Notes: generated by a model not told the origin, from the sequence alone. DNA of 64,000 nucleotides from Patescibacteria group bacterium (GCA_028688515.1 JAQTXZ010000001.1:1-64000); one strand, 5' to 3'; numbered from the stretch's first letter, positions 48,153 to 57,655 are shown. Numbers and translations: made by a program.

Positions 48153-49505
48153 ATGAAAGACTTGCCGATTTTAAACTCCCGCGTTCAACTCAAGAATAAG
48201 CGGGTTTTATTGCGTCTGGATTGGAATATTCCGGTACAAGGAATGCCGTCCAAAGAAGATCTGGCCAAAGTCGATGCGTCCGTCTCGACTGTTCGATATC
48301 TGCAAAAACACGGTGCAATCGTCATCATTCTCACGCACTTGGGCCGTCCCAAAAAGCGCGATAAGTCTCTTTCAACTGTCAGACTCTTGCCGATGGCCGA
48401 AGCGTATCTTGATTGTCCGGTTATGTTTTGCGGTGAGGATATAACCAAGCAAGATGGTAAATTAGAAGTCGAGAGTGCGCTAAGTACTGCAAAATCAGGT
48501 GATGTTTTTTTGATGGAAAACGTCAGGTTTTATGAAGGCGAGGAAAAGAATGATGTCGCATTGTCGCAAACATATGCATCGCTTGCGGATTATTTTGTGA
48601 ATGATGCCTTTGCCTCCAGTCACCGTGCCCATGTGTCCGTCGCAGGCATCGCAAGATACTTGCCGCATTTTGCCGGACCGGAACTTATCAATGAGATAGA
48701 GGCGGCAAGCCGTTTGATTGAAAAACCAAAAAGACCTTTTGTGACTGTTATCGGCGGGATGAAACTTTCGACCAAAATGCCGGTCATTAATTCGCTGCTT
48801 AAGGCCGCTGACAAAGTTTTAATCGGCGGAGCGATGGCTCATCCGTTTTTTGTTGCAAAAAAATATAAAATCGGTAAATCGTATACTGAGGTCGAAGGTC
48901 TGAAATTTGCCAAAGCGCTGATAAAAAATAAAAAGATTGTTTTACCGTCAGATGCACTCGTCGCAAAAAAGATAGACATCCACGCCAAGCCGCATGTCGT
49001 TTTGGTCAATGAAATCAAGCTCAACGACGTTATAGGTGATATTGGCACCGCAACTATGCGCGAATGGTCGTCGATAATAAAAAATGCGCAGACAATACTT
49101 TGGAACGGTCCTCTCGGCGTTGCAAAAATACCGGCATTCAGTCACGGCTCTTTGGTCATTGCACGCGCCATCGCGGCTCGCAGCAACGGTGCGGCTTACG
49201 GTCTTGTAGGCGGGGGAGATACTGTACCTGTCGCATTACAGACGGGAATGAGCGAATGGTACGACCATGTTTCGATGGGAGGCGGAGCTTTGCTTGAGTT
49301 TATCGAGAAGAAAGGGAGGCTACCGGGGATAGAAGCACTGCTAGCGTCCTCAACGCGTACTTTGAACGTCCTTAAAGCGTCCTTAAAACGTCCTCAGGAA
49401 AAAAAACAGATCGCGCGCAAGATGATTGCAGCAAAGAGCAAGAAAATTGTTCAAAAGGTTAAGAAGATTGTTCATAAAAAGGGTTCATTAAAGAAGAAGA
49501 AATAA
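48153..49505 (+). CDS. pgk: phosphoglycerate kinase with basic C-terminal tail
   Basis: Makes ATP from 1,3-bisphosphoglycerate. The 450-residue protein has RVLLRLDWNIPV, HLGRPKK, DVFLMENVRF, NDAFASSHRAHVS, GGMKLSTKMPV and GGGDTV. Beyond the normal end it carries about 50 extra residues, almost all Lys, Arg, Ile and Val (KKIVQKVKKIVHKKGSLKKKK). That tail is not part of the PGK fold and could bind nucleic acid or the membrane; inference. eno follows after 5 nt. Confidence 0.95.
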   Translation: MKDLPILNSRVQLKNKRVLLRLDWNIPVQGMPSKEDLAKVDASVSTVRYLQKHGAIVIILTHLGRPKKRDKSLSTVRLLPMAEAYLDCPVMFCGEDITKQDGKLEVESALSTAKSGDVFLMENVRFYEGEEKNDVALSQTYASLADYFVNDAFASSHRAHVSVAGIARYLPHFAGPELINEIEAASRLIEKPKRPFVTVIGGMKLSTKMPVINSLLKAADKVLIGGAMAHPFFVAKKYKIGKSYTEVEGLKFAKALIKNKKIVLPSDALVAKKIDIHAKPHVVLVNEIKLNDVIGDIGTATMREWSSIIKNAQTILWNGPLGVAKIPAFSHGSLVIARAIAARSNGAAYGLVGGGDTVPVALQTGMSEWYDHVSMGGGALLEFIEKKGRLPGIEALLASSTRTLNVLKASLKRPQEKKQIARKMIAAKSKKIVQKVKKIVHKKGSLKKKK

Positions 49506-49510
49506 TCGAT

Positions 49511-50770
49511 ATGTCTAACTTTGATATTCAATCCATTCATGCCAGTGAAATTCTTGACTCGCGCGGCAACCCGACCGTTGCTTGTCGCGTGACGCTTAAA
49601 GGCGGCGTCGGTGCAGAAGCGAAAGTTCCCTCTGGTGCTTCGACGGGCAGTCATGAGGTTTTGGAATTGCGTGATGGGGGAAAAAGATACGGCGGAAAAG
49701 GCGTGTTAAAAGCGGTTCAGAACGTCAATAAAAAGATAGCGCCGGTGCTAAAAGGTGTTGATGTTCGTCGTCAAATTGACATTGATCATGTAATGCTTGA
49801 GTTGGACGGAACTGCAAACAAAAAGAAGCTCGGAGCAAATGCGATTTTAGCTGTGTCGCTCGCTTGCGTGCAGGCTCACGCGATTGCCGTCAAAAGACCT
49901 TTGTGGAAAGTCTTGCGTTTGATTTATAAATTTCCACACGCGGCCGCTATGCCGATGCCGACAATGAACGTCTTGAACGGAGGGGCGCATGCAAACTGGT
50001 CTTTGGATGTTCAAGAATGCATGATTGTTCCAAAACAAAAAAAGATGTCAGAGCGTATTCGTGCAGGTGCGGAAGTTTTTCACGCGTTGAAGTCCATTTT
50101 GGAAAAGGGCGGCTTTGCGACAACCGTCGGAGATGAAGGGGGATTTGCGCCAAAGCTAAAAAATGTTGAAGCGGCGTTCGATCTGCTAAAAGAGGCAATA
50201 AAGTCAGCTGGTTACGCTCCCGGACGAGATGTCGGTATGGCAACTGATGTTGCAGCTTCGGAGTTTTATGATGCCAAAACAGCGGAATATATTTTTAAAG
50301 CCGAGGGTGGCCGCCGATTTACATCTGAACAACTTTTGAACCGTTATCTTGAATGGCAAAAGAAATATCCCATCATCAATTTGGAAGATCCGTTTGCAGA
50401 GGATGATTGGGCGGCGTGGTCCGGATCGTTGTCTCGTCTAGGACGCCACTGCCACGTTGTGGGTGATGATCTGTTTGTCACTAACGTCGAACGTTTGCAA
50501 AAAGGAATTCAAGCAAAAGCGGCAAATGCAATACTTATCAAACTCAATCAAATCGGAAGTTTGACGGAAACTGCGGAAGCTATCACGCTCGCCCATCGGT
50601 CCGGTTTTGCAACCAGCATTTCTCATCGCTCGGGTGAAACGTCCGACACGACCATTGCAGACCTGGCAGTCGCCTGCGGATCCGAATACATAAAAACCGG
50701 CTCATTGTCCCGGTCCGAAAGGGTTGAAAAATATAATAGGCTGATGGAAATCGAGGAGATGGAATTTTAA
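49511..50770 (+). CDS. eno: enolase
   Basis: Converts 2-phosphoglycerate to phosphoenolpyruvate. The 419-residue protein has EILDSRGNPTV, GASTGSHEVLELRDG, VGDEGGFAP, the Mg ligand regions (MATDVAAS, NLEDPFAEDD, VGDDLFVTN), LIKLNQIGS and SHRSGETSDT. Co-transcribed with pgk. Confidence 0.97.
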   Translation: MSNFDIQSIHASEILDSRGNPTVACRVTLKGGVGAEAKVPSGASTGSHEVLELRDGGKRYGGKGVLKAVQNVNKKIAPVLKGVDVRRQIDIDHVMLELDGTANKKKLGANAILAVSLACVQAHAIAVKRPLWKVLRLIYKFPHAAAMPMPTMNVLNGGAHANWSLDVQECMIVPKQKKMSERIRAGAEVFHALKSILEKGGFATTVGDEGGFAPKLKNVEAAFDLLKEAIKSAGYAPGRDVGMATDVAASEFYDAKTAEYIFKAEGGRRFTSEQLLNRYLEWQKKYPIINLEDPFAEDDWAAWSGSLSRLGRHCHVVGDDLFVTNVERLQKGIQAKAANAILIKLNQIGSLTETAEAITLAHRSGFATSISHRSGETSDTTIADLAVACGSEYIKTGSLSRSERVEKYNRLMEIEEMEF

Positions 50771-50946
50771 ACTCCAGACCCGATCATTTTTTGAATTTCT
50801 TCCGCTTTTTGGCGATCCAAATCGTCCAATATTTGTTTTACGCGGTCACGGTGTTGGGCAACGATAACATCCGCCTCCTCGCGAAAGCGACGGAGGATTT
50901 CTTGGATGCTTTTTTGCTGTTCTTCTGATAGTTTGTTGTCGTTCAT
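50767..50946 (-). CDS. 59-residue helical protein
   Basis: A small frame on the minus strand; its stop overlaps the eno stop by 4 nt (convergent). The product is one long charged helix (QQKSIQEILRRFREEADVIV, then RDRVKQILDDLDRQKAEEIQKM) with heptad-spaced hydrophobics, so it is probably a coiled-coil dimer. TATACT is close upstream (2 nt from the ATG), too near for this ATG as a leaderless start, so the start is not certain. Function unknown. Confidence 0.55.
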   Translation of the reverse strand: MNDNKLSEEQQKSIQEILRRFREEADVIVAQHRDRVKQILDDLDRQKAEEIQKMIGSGV

Positions 50947-50955
50947 ACAGTATAC

Positions 50956-51033
50956 CTGTCATTGCGAGCGGAGTCCTACGGAGCGCGGCAATTTTCGGCA
51001 GATTGCTTCGTCATCGAATTCCTCGCAATGACG
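50956..51033. repeat. dispersed repeat family C
   Basis: 'gtcattgcgagcggagtcct', 'gagcgcggcaattttcgg' and 'cctcgcaatgacgag': ends are inverse complements. Copies at 9690-9726 (half) and 53866-53950. Confidence 0.8.
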
Positions 51034-51107
51034 AGCCGGAATGTTGGACGTCTATCAGCACTCATGTTACTCTCGCGCGCATGAAACGTCTACCGGTTTT
51101 ATAGATT

Positions 51108-52439
51108 ATGCCCGATAAATTGCGATATTTTATACAGACTTACGGTTGCCAAATGAACACGAACGACTCGGAACGCATGGCCGGGTTATTAAAGTCTGTC
51201 GGTTTTGAGGAATCTTCCACGGAACAAGAGGCGAACTTGGTTGTATTTAATACTTGTTCGGTGCGAGCGCATGCGGAGGACAGAATCTACGGCAGAATGG
51301 AGGAGCTTTCTGAACGAAAAAAGAAAGGTGAAGATGTTCTGGTCGCCGTGATGGGATGTATGGCGGGGCGCGATAAAAACGGCGAGTTGCGCAAACGTTT
51401 GCAGACTGCGGATTTGTTTTTTCCGACTCCGGACATGGTCAATCTACCGCGTTGGATTGCCGAGCTTCGTCCGCTATGGTCAATCAGCGGCGATATTGCA
51501 GAAGACTATCTAAAGATTCAACCTTTGCGTCAAAAGGCCAAGCAGGCGTATGTAACAATCCAAACGGGATGCAATCATTTTTGCACTTATTGCGTTGTGC
51601 CTTATGCGCGCGGCTTGGAAAAGAACCGTCCGGCTGCTGAGGTTTTGTCAGAAGTAAACGATCTGGCCGCACACGGAGTCATCGACATAACGCTGCTCGG
51701 TCAGGCTATCAATGACTATAGGGCTCCTGATCCAGGTTCGTTCAGTCCGTTTAATCCGTATAAAAATCATTTTGCATCTTTGCTTTGGGAGGTAAATCAA
51801 ATTGCGGGCATAGAGCGAGTGCATTGGACTGCCGCACATCCGCTTTCAATGGATGACGAAGTTATTGATGCATTAACTTTGCCAAAACAAGTCAACTATT
51901 TACATCTTCCCGTGCAGTCGGGGTCAAATAGCGTCTTACATCGCATGAACCGCAAGTATACGCGCGAACATTATCTGGATGTGATTTCAAGAGTCAAAAC
52001 CGCGCGTCCCGGCATTGCTCTTGGGACGGATATTATCGTTGGCTTTTCAGGCGAGTCGGAACAGGACTTTCAAAATACTGTCGAATTGTTTAAAGAATGT
52101 GATTTCGACATTTCATATACTGCGCAATACAGTCCGCGCTCCGGCACGCTTGGCAATCGCCTGTATCAAGACGACGTGACGGAGGACGAAAAGAAAAGGC
52201 GTTGGCAGGTTTTGCAGGATTTGATGGAAGAAAATACTTTGCGTAAAAATCAGGTTTATGCGGATAAGACGCTGGAGGTGTTTGTTGAAAAAGTGGAAGA
52301 CAACGTAGCTTATGGTACTTCCAATGAACTAAAAAACATCCGCGCCATAAATGCGGACAAATTGGCGGCCGGAAAAATAAAGAACATGCATATCGCCAAA
52401 GCTCTAACCTGGCTTTTGGAGGGCGAGATCGTATTTTGA
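51108..52439 (+). CDS. miaB: tRNA-2-methylthio-N6-dimethylallyladenosine synthase
   Basis: Radical SAM methylthiotransferase that turns i6A37 into ms2i6A37. The 443-residue protein has the UPF0004 domain (QTYGCQMNTNDSERM, FNTCSVR, VMGCMA) with three cluster Cys, the radical SAM CxxxCxxC (CNHFCTYC), DIIVGFSGE and a C-terminal TRAM domain. With miaA 380 nt downstream it completes the pathway. Confidence 0.96.
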   Translation: MPDKLRYFIQTYGCQMNTNDSERMAGLLKSVGFEESSTEQEANLVVFNTCSVRAHAEDRIYGRMEELSERKKKGEDVLVAVMGCMAGRDKNGELRKRLQTADLFFPTPDMVNLPRWIAELRPLWSISGDIAEDYLKIQPLRQKAKQAYVTIQTGCNHFCTYCVVPYARGLEKNRPAAEVLSEVNDLAAHGVIDITLLGQAINDYRAPDPGSFSPFNPYKNHFASLLWEVNQIAGIERVHWTAAHPLSMDDEVIDALTLPKQVNYLHLPVQSGSNSVLHRMNRKYTREHYLDVISRVKTARPGIALGTDIIVGFSGESEQDFQNTVELFKECDFDISYTAQYSPRSGTLGNRLYQDDVTEDEKKRRWQVLQDLMEENTLRKNQVYADKTLEVFVEKVEDNVAYGTSNELKNIRAINADKLAAGKIKNMHIAKALTWLLEGEIVF

Positions 52440-52457
52440 AGGGGATTGTTAATCTGA

Positions 52458-52463
52458 TATAAT
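52458..52463 (+). promoter_or_regulatory. -10 box, leaderless start of 52470 gene
   Basis: TATAAT 6 nt before ATG 52470; TTGAAG lies 16 nt upstream. Confidence 0.65.
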
Positions 52464-52469
52464 ATCTCT

Positions 52470-52817
52470 ATGCAAAAAAAGTGGTTTTGGCCGCTCGGAC
52501 TGATAATTATTTTGATCATCGGTGGCGTTGTCTTATGGCAGATTGAGAAGAACCGCGATATCGTAGGATCTTTGACTGATAAACAGCATCCATCGCTGAA
52601 TGATTGTGCACAAGCCGAGTATCCGTTTGCTTGTTTTTTGGATCGCACCATGAATGCGAACGATCCGAACTTGTGCGCGGATGCCGGGGCGGAAAAAAGA
52701 GTTGATTGCCTTAAGGCTTATGCGGAAATTAAAGTAACCGAAATTGATTGTTCCCGCATATTGAGTCCGGATTTTCAACTGGAATGCCAGATGGAAATTC
52801 AACCGAGTAATAAATAG
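52470..52817 (+). CDS. membrane-anchored Cys-rich small protein
   Basis: A 115-residue protein with one N-terminal membrane helix (about residues 5-24) and an outside domain with six Cys (NDCAQAEYPFACF, NLCADAGAEKRVDC, DCSRIL, LECQM). The Cys pairs suggest disulfides. No family recognised. It is 2 nt upstream of miaA and shares its promoter. Confidence 0.78.
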   Translation: MQKKWFWPLGLIIILIIGGVVLWQIEKNRDIVGSLTDKQHPSLNDCAQAEYPFACFLDRTMNANDPNLCADAGAEKRVDCLKAYAEIKVTEIDCSRILSPDFQLECQMEIQPSNK

Positions 52818-52819
52818 AT

Positions 52820-53857
52820 ATGTCTGTTAAAATCAAGCGCGGCACGGCTAAACCCATTTCCAAAAAGCCGTTGCCGCGCGTTATTGTTATGGTCGGTCCG
52901 ACATCTTCGGGCAAGACGTCGTTAAGTCTTCGTATTGCCAGAGATCACGTCGGGGAAATTGTAAATGCCGACGCGCGGCAAATGTATAAAGGATTCAGTA
53001 TCGGAACGGGCAAGCCGCCTGGCAGACGCGGAAAATTTAAAGAGCATGGTGCTTTTATGGTACAGGTTGAGTTTAAGGAAGACTTGGAAAAAGCCGAAGA
53101 TTCCAAATACGATATCGACGCGGTTTATCCCGAGATACCCCACTACCTGATGGATTTTTTAGAGCCTGGAGAAATAATGTCCGTGGCCGAATGGCGCGAA
53201 AGCGCGGTCCGCGCCATCAGAGGGGTTTTCAAGCGCGGTCATCTTCCGATTGTCGTCGGAGGTACGGGACTTTACACGACTGCTTTGATTGATAATTTTG
53301 ATATTCCAAAAGTTCCTCCCAGCAGCAGTTTGCGATCTTCGTTTGAAAAACAATCTTTGGAAAAGTTAGTCGAGCATTTGTTAAGATTGGATCCGACGGC
53401 CGCCAATGCCGTTGATCTTAAAAATCCGCGCCGTGTAATCCGCGCCATCGAGATTGTGACTTTTACGGGCAAGCCCATAAGCGAGCAGCGTAAAAAGCGC
53501 CCGCCGATTATTGACGCTTTTCAAGTCGGTATCAAGTGGTCTCGCGAGGAATTGTACAAACGCATCGATCTTGCCGTCAGCCGCATGATGGACGAGGGTT
53601 GGCCCGAAGAAGTGCGTCAGCAGCACAAAGCCGGCGTTTCCTGGACCGCACCCGCCATGACTTCCATTGGCTATCGTGAGATAGGCATGTACTTGCGGGG
53701 AGAAATAATGCTCGACGAAGCGGTCAGACTCATCAAACTGTCAACTTACCACTACGCAAAAAGACAGGAAACGTGGTTTAAACGCGATCCGCGCATTCAT
53801 TGGGCCAGAAACCAAGATGAGGCGGCGGAGCTGGTAGATGCATGGCTTGCTAAATAA
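52820..53857 (+). CDS. miaA: tRNA dimethylallyltransferase
   Basis: Adds dimethylallyl to A37 of tRNAs that read U-starting codons. The 345-residue protein has the P-loop VGPTSSGKTSLS, NADARQMYKG (with a basic/aromatic stretch), GGTGLY, RRVIRAIEI and the tRNA-binding ETWFKRD. A Lys-rich N-terminal extension of about 20 residues is present. Clustered with miaB. Confidence 0.95.
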   Translation: MSVKIKRGTAKPISKKPLPRVIVMVGPTSSGKTSLSLRIARDHVGEIVNADARQMYKGFSIGTGKPPGRRGKFKEHGAFMVQVEFKEDLEKAEDSKYDIDAVYPEIPHYLMDFLEPGEIMSVAEWRESAVRAIRGVFKRGHLPIVVGGTGLYTTALIDNFDIPKVPPSSSLRSSFEKQSLEKLVEHLLRLDPTAANAVDLKNPRRVIRAIEIVTFTGKPISEQRKKRPPIIDAFQVGIKWSREELYKRIDLAVSRMMDEGWPEEVRQQHKAGVSWTAPAMTSIGYREIGMYLRGEIMLDEAVRLIKLSTYHYAKRQETWFKRDPRIHWARNQDEAAELVDAWLAK

Positions 53858-53865
53858 CCTATCCG

Positions 53866-53950
53866 TCATTGCGAGCGAAGTTGGACGGAGCGCGGCAATC
53901 TCCCGACCGACTAACGCCTCGCTAGCTGTCTCTATTTTCCCTCGCAATGA
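53866..53950. repeat. dispersed repeat family C
   Basis: 'cgtcattgcgagcgaagttg', 'agcgcggcaatctcccga' and 'cctcgcaatgaca'. It lies between the convergent miaA and gatB. Confidence 0.8.
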
Positions 53951-53965
53951 CAAAGGAGATTGTTT

Positions 53966-55513
53966 TTATAGTTCGAGTTGTCTCCGAATTTCCTCCTCTG
54001 CCTGTTGCGGATTGGCGCGGCCTTCAGTCTCTCGCATAACGACGCCGACAAACCATTTGATTATTTGAATTTTACCGGCTTTGATATCTGCAACCTTTTC
54101 TGTATTTGCTTCCAAGTTTCTTTTTACGACTTCAATCAACTCATTGCCGTTTAAGTTTTGTCCAAGGTTATGTGTTTCCATCAAGGTCGACGGATCGCCG
54201 CCGGAATCCATCATAAGCTGCATTAATTTTTGTCCGTTTGTACTGTTGATGACTTTTGAGTCAAGCAGCGTCAAAAACTCAGCAAAGTTTTCCGGCGTAA
54301 TATTCGCATCCTTGATTCCGATGTTGCGTTCAATGAGCAAACCGGCGAGCTTTGAGGTGAGCCAACCGCTTGCGAGTTTTGCCAGTTCGGTTTTGCGCTC
54401 GGCAAGTATTTCTCCGGCGCTTTCTTTTTTATTATCTTCACTTTCCAACCATGTGCCGAGCTCTCCCATTACATGTTCTGCGTACGCTTGCCAATCCGTG
54501 TCCGCCGCAAAAAAGACGGCTGCCGAAGTCGGGAAACCCCATTCGTTTTGCAGGCGCGTTCTTGTCTCCGCGGGAAGTTCGGGAAGTTTGGACGCCAGCC
54601 TTTCTTTTATTTCGATCAAATCCTGCGGAGGCAAATCAGGTTCAGGGAAATAGCGATAATCGGCGGACGATTCTTTGGTGCGCTGTTCAAGAGTTCTGCC
54701 TTGCCCGTCGTCCCAGCCGCGAGTCGATTCAATCGGCGGCGTACCGGCTTCGTATAACGCTGTCTGACGTTGAATCTCGTAGATGATCGCGCGCTCGACT
54801 GCGCGGAAAGAATTTAGATTTTTGACCTCCGTTCGGGCGTTGAGAGTCTCTGTTAGCGGAAAGCCGCTGTCATCGATTTCGATCAGTGAAATATTAACGT
54901 CGCAGCGCATCTGGCCTTTCTCCATATCAGCATTGGAGACTTTGATGGCGCGCATAATGGCGCGAAGTTCCTGTAAAAAGCATTTTGCCTCAAAAGCCGA
55001 ACGGACGTCCGGATCGGTCACGATTTCGATCAACGGAGTGCCTGCACGGTTATAATCCACCAGCGTCGCCGGCCTGCCGTTCATACCGTTTGGGGCGTGG
55101 TGGTTTTTTGCCGCATCCTCCTCCAAATGAACGCGGGTAATGCCGATTTTAACCCTTTCACGGCCCGGAATAGCCTGTTCGGGGATGTCGATCTCCACAG
55201 AGCCTTTTAGAGCCACGGGCAGGGCGAATTGGGAGATTTGGTAGCCTTTGGGCAGGTCCGGGTAAAAGTAGTTTTTACGGTCAAAAGCGCTTTTGTCCGG
55301 GATATGACAACTTAAAGCCAAACCGGCCAAAACGCCTTTGTCCAAAGCAGCCGCATTTAAAGCCGGCAGTGCGCCCGGTTGACCTGTGCACACCGGACAG
55401 ATTGCGGTATTGGGAGGCGCGCCGTCATCCACATTGGGACAACCGCAAAACATTTTGCTTGCGGTGTTAAGCTGCACGTGGATTTCCAAACCAATAATCG
55501 GGGCAAATTTCAT
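53966..55513 (-). CDS. gatB: Asp/Glu-tRNA amidotransferase subunit B
   Basis: Subunit B of GatCAB, which turns misacylated Glu-tRNA-Gln or Asp-tRNA-Asn into the amide form. The 515-residue protein has GLEIHVQLNTASKMFCGC, PNTAICPVCTGQPGALP, DRKNYFYPDLPKGYQISQ, TRVHLEEDAAK, DYNRAGTPLIEIVT and the C-terminal GatB/YqeY domain. The Cys in the Zn site are kept. gatA and gatC are not in this window. A membrane protein gene lies 20 nt upstream. Confidence 0.96.
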   Translation of the reverse strand: MKFAPIIGLEIHVQLNTASKMFCGCPNVDDGAPPNTAICPVCTGQPGALPALNAAALDKGVLAGLALSCHIPDKSAFDRKNYFYPDLPKGYQISQFALPVALKGSVEIDIPEQAIPGRERVKIGITRVHLEEDAAKNHHAPNGMNGRPATLVDYNRAGTPLIEIVTDPDVRSAFEAKCFLQELRAIMRAIKVSNADMEKGQMRCDVNISLIEIDDSGFPLTETLNARTEVKNLNSFRAVERAIIYEIQRQTALYEAGTPPIESTRGWDDGQGRTLEQRTKESSADYRYFPEPDLPPQDLIEIKERLASKLPELPAETRTRLQNEWGFPTSAAVFFAADTDWQAYAEHVMGELGTWLESEDNKKESAGEILAERKTELAKLASGWLTSKLAGLLIERNIGIKDANITPENFAEFLTLLDSKVINSTNGQKLMQLMMDSGGDPSTLMETHNLGQNLNGNELIEVVKRNLEANTEKVADIKAGKIQIIKWFVGVVMRETEGRANPQQAEEEIRRQLEL

Positions 55514-55532
55514 AAGACGCGTTGAGGACGTT

Positions 55533-56747
55533 TTAGGATGTCTTCTTAAAAGCTCTATAAAGTTTGAGCATGAATGCCAAGATGAGCGGGAGGATGATCA
55601 TCTCGATCAACCCGTTCAAAGCTTGGCTTGCAAAGGCCGAGAAGATTTGCCCCAGTTTTAACGTTTCGAAAATTGCGGTTATAAGCAGCACGGCGATGCT
55701 CATGCCGAGGCTGATTAACATCGCATAAGAACCGAACACGATTCCTGAAAGTTCCTTTTTCCAAAACAAACCCCACCATTTGCCTTTTGCCAGGCGATCG
55801 CATTCTTTAAGATTTGCCAAGCCTTTTTTGCCTTCGATAGTTAGTAAAGGCAAGATAAAACTATTCCAAATGACAGTCTTGTAGATTAGCCAAAGCCACG
55901 ACAGGAACACTAATAATCCGCTAACTACCAAGATGATCGCAACTCCGTAGATGCTGACTGTCTGATTTGGGGTTTGCGCCAGAGTCGGAAAAAGATAAGC
56001 CGCGATAGTTTGCCAACCTCCGGCTAAAATTGCAGCGCCGGTCGTCAAAATGATTACGAGGATCAACGGGCCTGCGCCAAAGACGATCGTTTCTATGCCC
56101 AGCCATAAATAAGAAACAGCCGTCCGCCAACTGTTTAGGACCGGTTCGCTGTAAGATTTTTCGCCTCGTTCCAAAGCGATTAGGTGCTTAAATACAGCGA
56201 GTGAAATCCAGAGATTGGTAAGAATCATGGGAATGACCAGGAGGTAGTTCACAATCAAATAAGCGGAAGATGTAAAGTAGCTCGCGACGGCAGCGATTGC
56301 TCCGAAAACGATTGCCACGTACAAAAACCAAAGCGAGGTTTTTGCCAAATCTTTGAAAGTGTCGGTATAAAGTTTCCAAGAATCTTTAACCAAATCCCAC
56401 GTGCGCGGCAATTGCTTTGTTTCCGGTTTGCCGTCAGCTAAGTATTTGAGAGGTTCGATGAAAAGCATCGAGACCAGCAAGACTCCAATCACGGGTAGGA
56501 ACAGCCATAGCGCTCCCCAGGGAGAGACTTTGAGGTCTGCGGCAAGTTGCCAGAACGTGATGAAAAGCCAAACGAATAAAGCGAGCCAGACTAAAAGTTC
56601 AAATAAGATGACCAAGCCCGTGCTTTGAAAACCGACCATAGTAAGACCGGCAGCGATCAAGCCTCCAATCAGAGGCCAGAGAACTCCGACTAACAATAAA
56701 ACGAGTGTTGAGCGAAATTTTTGTTTCGCTTGAGTTTGGTTTAACAT
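55533..56747 (-). CDS. polytopic membrane protein
   Basis: A 404-residue protein with about nine hydrophobic helices and short loops. A soluble loop at about 120-145 (KQLPRTWDLVKDSWKLYTDTF) precedes the second half, a layout also seen in uncharacterised bacterial membrane proteins. No transporter motif. It probably shares an mRNA with gatB (20-nt gap). Function unknown. Confidence 0.82.
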   Translation of the reverse strand: MLNQTQAKQKFRSTLVLLLVGVLWPLIGGLIAAGLTMVGFQSTGLVILFELLVWLALFVWLFITFWQLAADLKVSPWGALWLFLPVIGVLLVSMLFIEPLKYLADGKPETKQLPRTWDLVKDSWKLYTDTFKDLAKTSLWFLYVAIVFGAIAAVASYFTSSAYLIVNYLLVIPMILTNLWISLAVFKHLIALERGEKSYSEPVLNSWRTAVSYLWLGIETIVFGAGPLILVIILTTGAAILAGGWQTIAAYLFPTLAQTPNQTVSIYGVAIILVVSGLLVFLSWLWLIYKTVIWNSFILPLLTIEGKKGLANLKECDRLAKGKWWGLFWKKELSGIVFGSYAMLISLGMSIAVLLITAIFETLKLGQIFSAFASQALNGLIEMIILPLILAFMLKLYRAFKKTS

Positions 56748-56756
56748 ACTTCAAAG

Positions 56757-56848
56757 AATTACGAATGCCAAATTACGAATTACGAATTAATGAGTCCCAA
56801 ACTTGGATATACCAAAATTTGGCATTTGGCATTTGTAATTTGGCATTA
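56757..56848. repeat. inverted heptamer arrays, AATTACG / TTTGGCA type
   Basis: Left: AATTACG, AATGCCA, AATTACG, AATTACG, AATTAAT. Right: TTTGGCA, TTTGGCA, TTTGTAA, TTTGGCA. All in 7-nt phase, core about 35 nt. Confidence 0.87.
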
Positions 56849-56855
56849 TTATAAA

Positions 56856-57638
56856 TTATATTCTAGCAAAATTGGGCAAATTTTGCGAGAGCAGGGCTTT
56901 AACGGACTCGCCGACGGCCTCAATGCTTTGATTGCCGTCAACTTCTGCAATTAACGTCCCTGCTTGCTTGAAAGGACCCAAAACATCGTCTGATAAAAAT
57001 CTTTTAACCAATCTTTGCTGAAAATCTTCGACTTCAAAAATATGTTCGTCCTGCTTTTCGGTTCTGCCCGAAAGTCTGGCCATGGCTGCGGCCGCTTCGG
57101 TTCTTATCAGGATGAGCAAGGTCGGCGCAAAAGCGATTGTCTGCGCATTGCCCGGAAGACTCAAAAGTTTTTCGGTCGTCAAACTCTCGTCCTGCAAAGG
57201 TTGATATGCCAATGTTGACGCCAAACTGCGATCTTGAAAAATTATTCTGTCACTGTGGTTTTGAAGAAAGGGGATGATGACGCGTCTAAACTGGACGAGC
57301 CGATCAACCGAAAACCCGTGCGCCGTTTCCCAGCCGGAATAACGTATCACGTCCCACGTCCCACGTACCACGTCAACATGTTTGGCGATCATCTCTTCGC
57401 GAATCGCACGACCGGTCCAGCAAAAAGTTGGTTCCGCAGTCATGAGTCCTGTCACTGACTCGACTTCGTCAACCGTTGGCAGTCTGCCCTCGCGCGTGGA
57501 AAATTCCACCGCATCAAAAAAAGAAATGCCGCGCTCTTCTGCCCAGGCGCGGCAAGCATTTAAAACCGTCGATTTTCCCGAGCCGTCGATTCCTTCAATG
57601 ATGACGTGCAGACCGTCGTTTGGTTGGCGATGGATCAT
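56856..57638 (-). CDS. thymidylate-kinase-like P-loop kinase
   Basis: A 260-residue kinase with the P-loop IEGIDGSGKSTVL (about 13-25), a DRS motif (FQDRSLAST) and an Arg-rich lid region (RLSGRTEKQDEH). It resembles dTMP kinase but is longer and diverged. The genes next to it (thyX, dut) support a role in dTTP synthesis. Residues about 92-105 (VDVVRGTWDVIRYS) are coded by an ACGTGGG heptamer array, in frame. ATG 57638 lies 8 nt after TAAAAT on the minus strand. Confidence 0.8.
   Translation of the reverse strand: MIHRQPNDGLHVIIEGIDGSGKSTVLNACRAWAEERGISFFDAVEFSTREGRLPTVDEVESVTGLMTAEPTFCWTGRAIREEMIAKHVDVVRGTWDVIRYSGWETAHGFSVDRLVQFRRVIIPFLQNHSDRIIFQDRSLASTLAYQPLQDESLTTEKLLSLPGNAQTIAFAPTLLILIRTEAAAAMARLSGRTEKQDEHIFEVEDFQQRLVKRFLSDDVLGPFKQAGTLIAEVDGNQSIEAVGESVKALLSQNLPNFARI
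57339..57375. repeat. heptamer array inside the tmk-like gene
   Basis: On the minus strand: ACGTGGT, ACGTGGG, ACGTGGG, ACGTGAT, ACGTTAT in 7-nt phase. Same family as 2697-2729 and 37091-37125, here in coding sequence. Confidence 0.75.
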
Positions 57639-57655
57639 ATTTAAGTATTTTAGCA

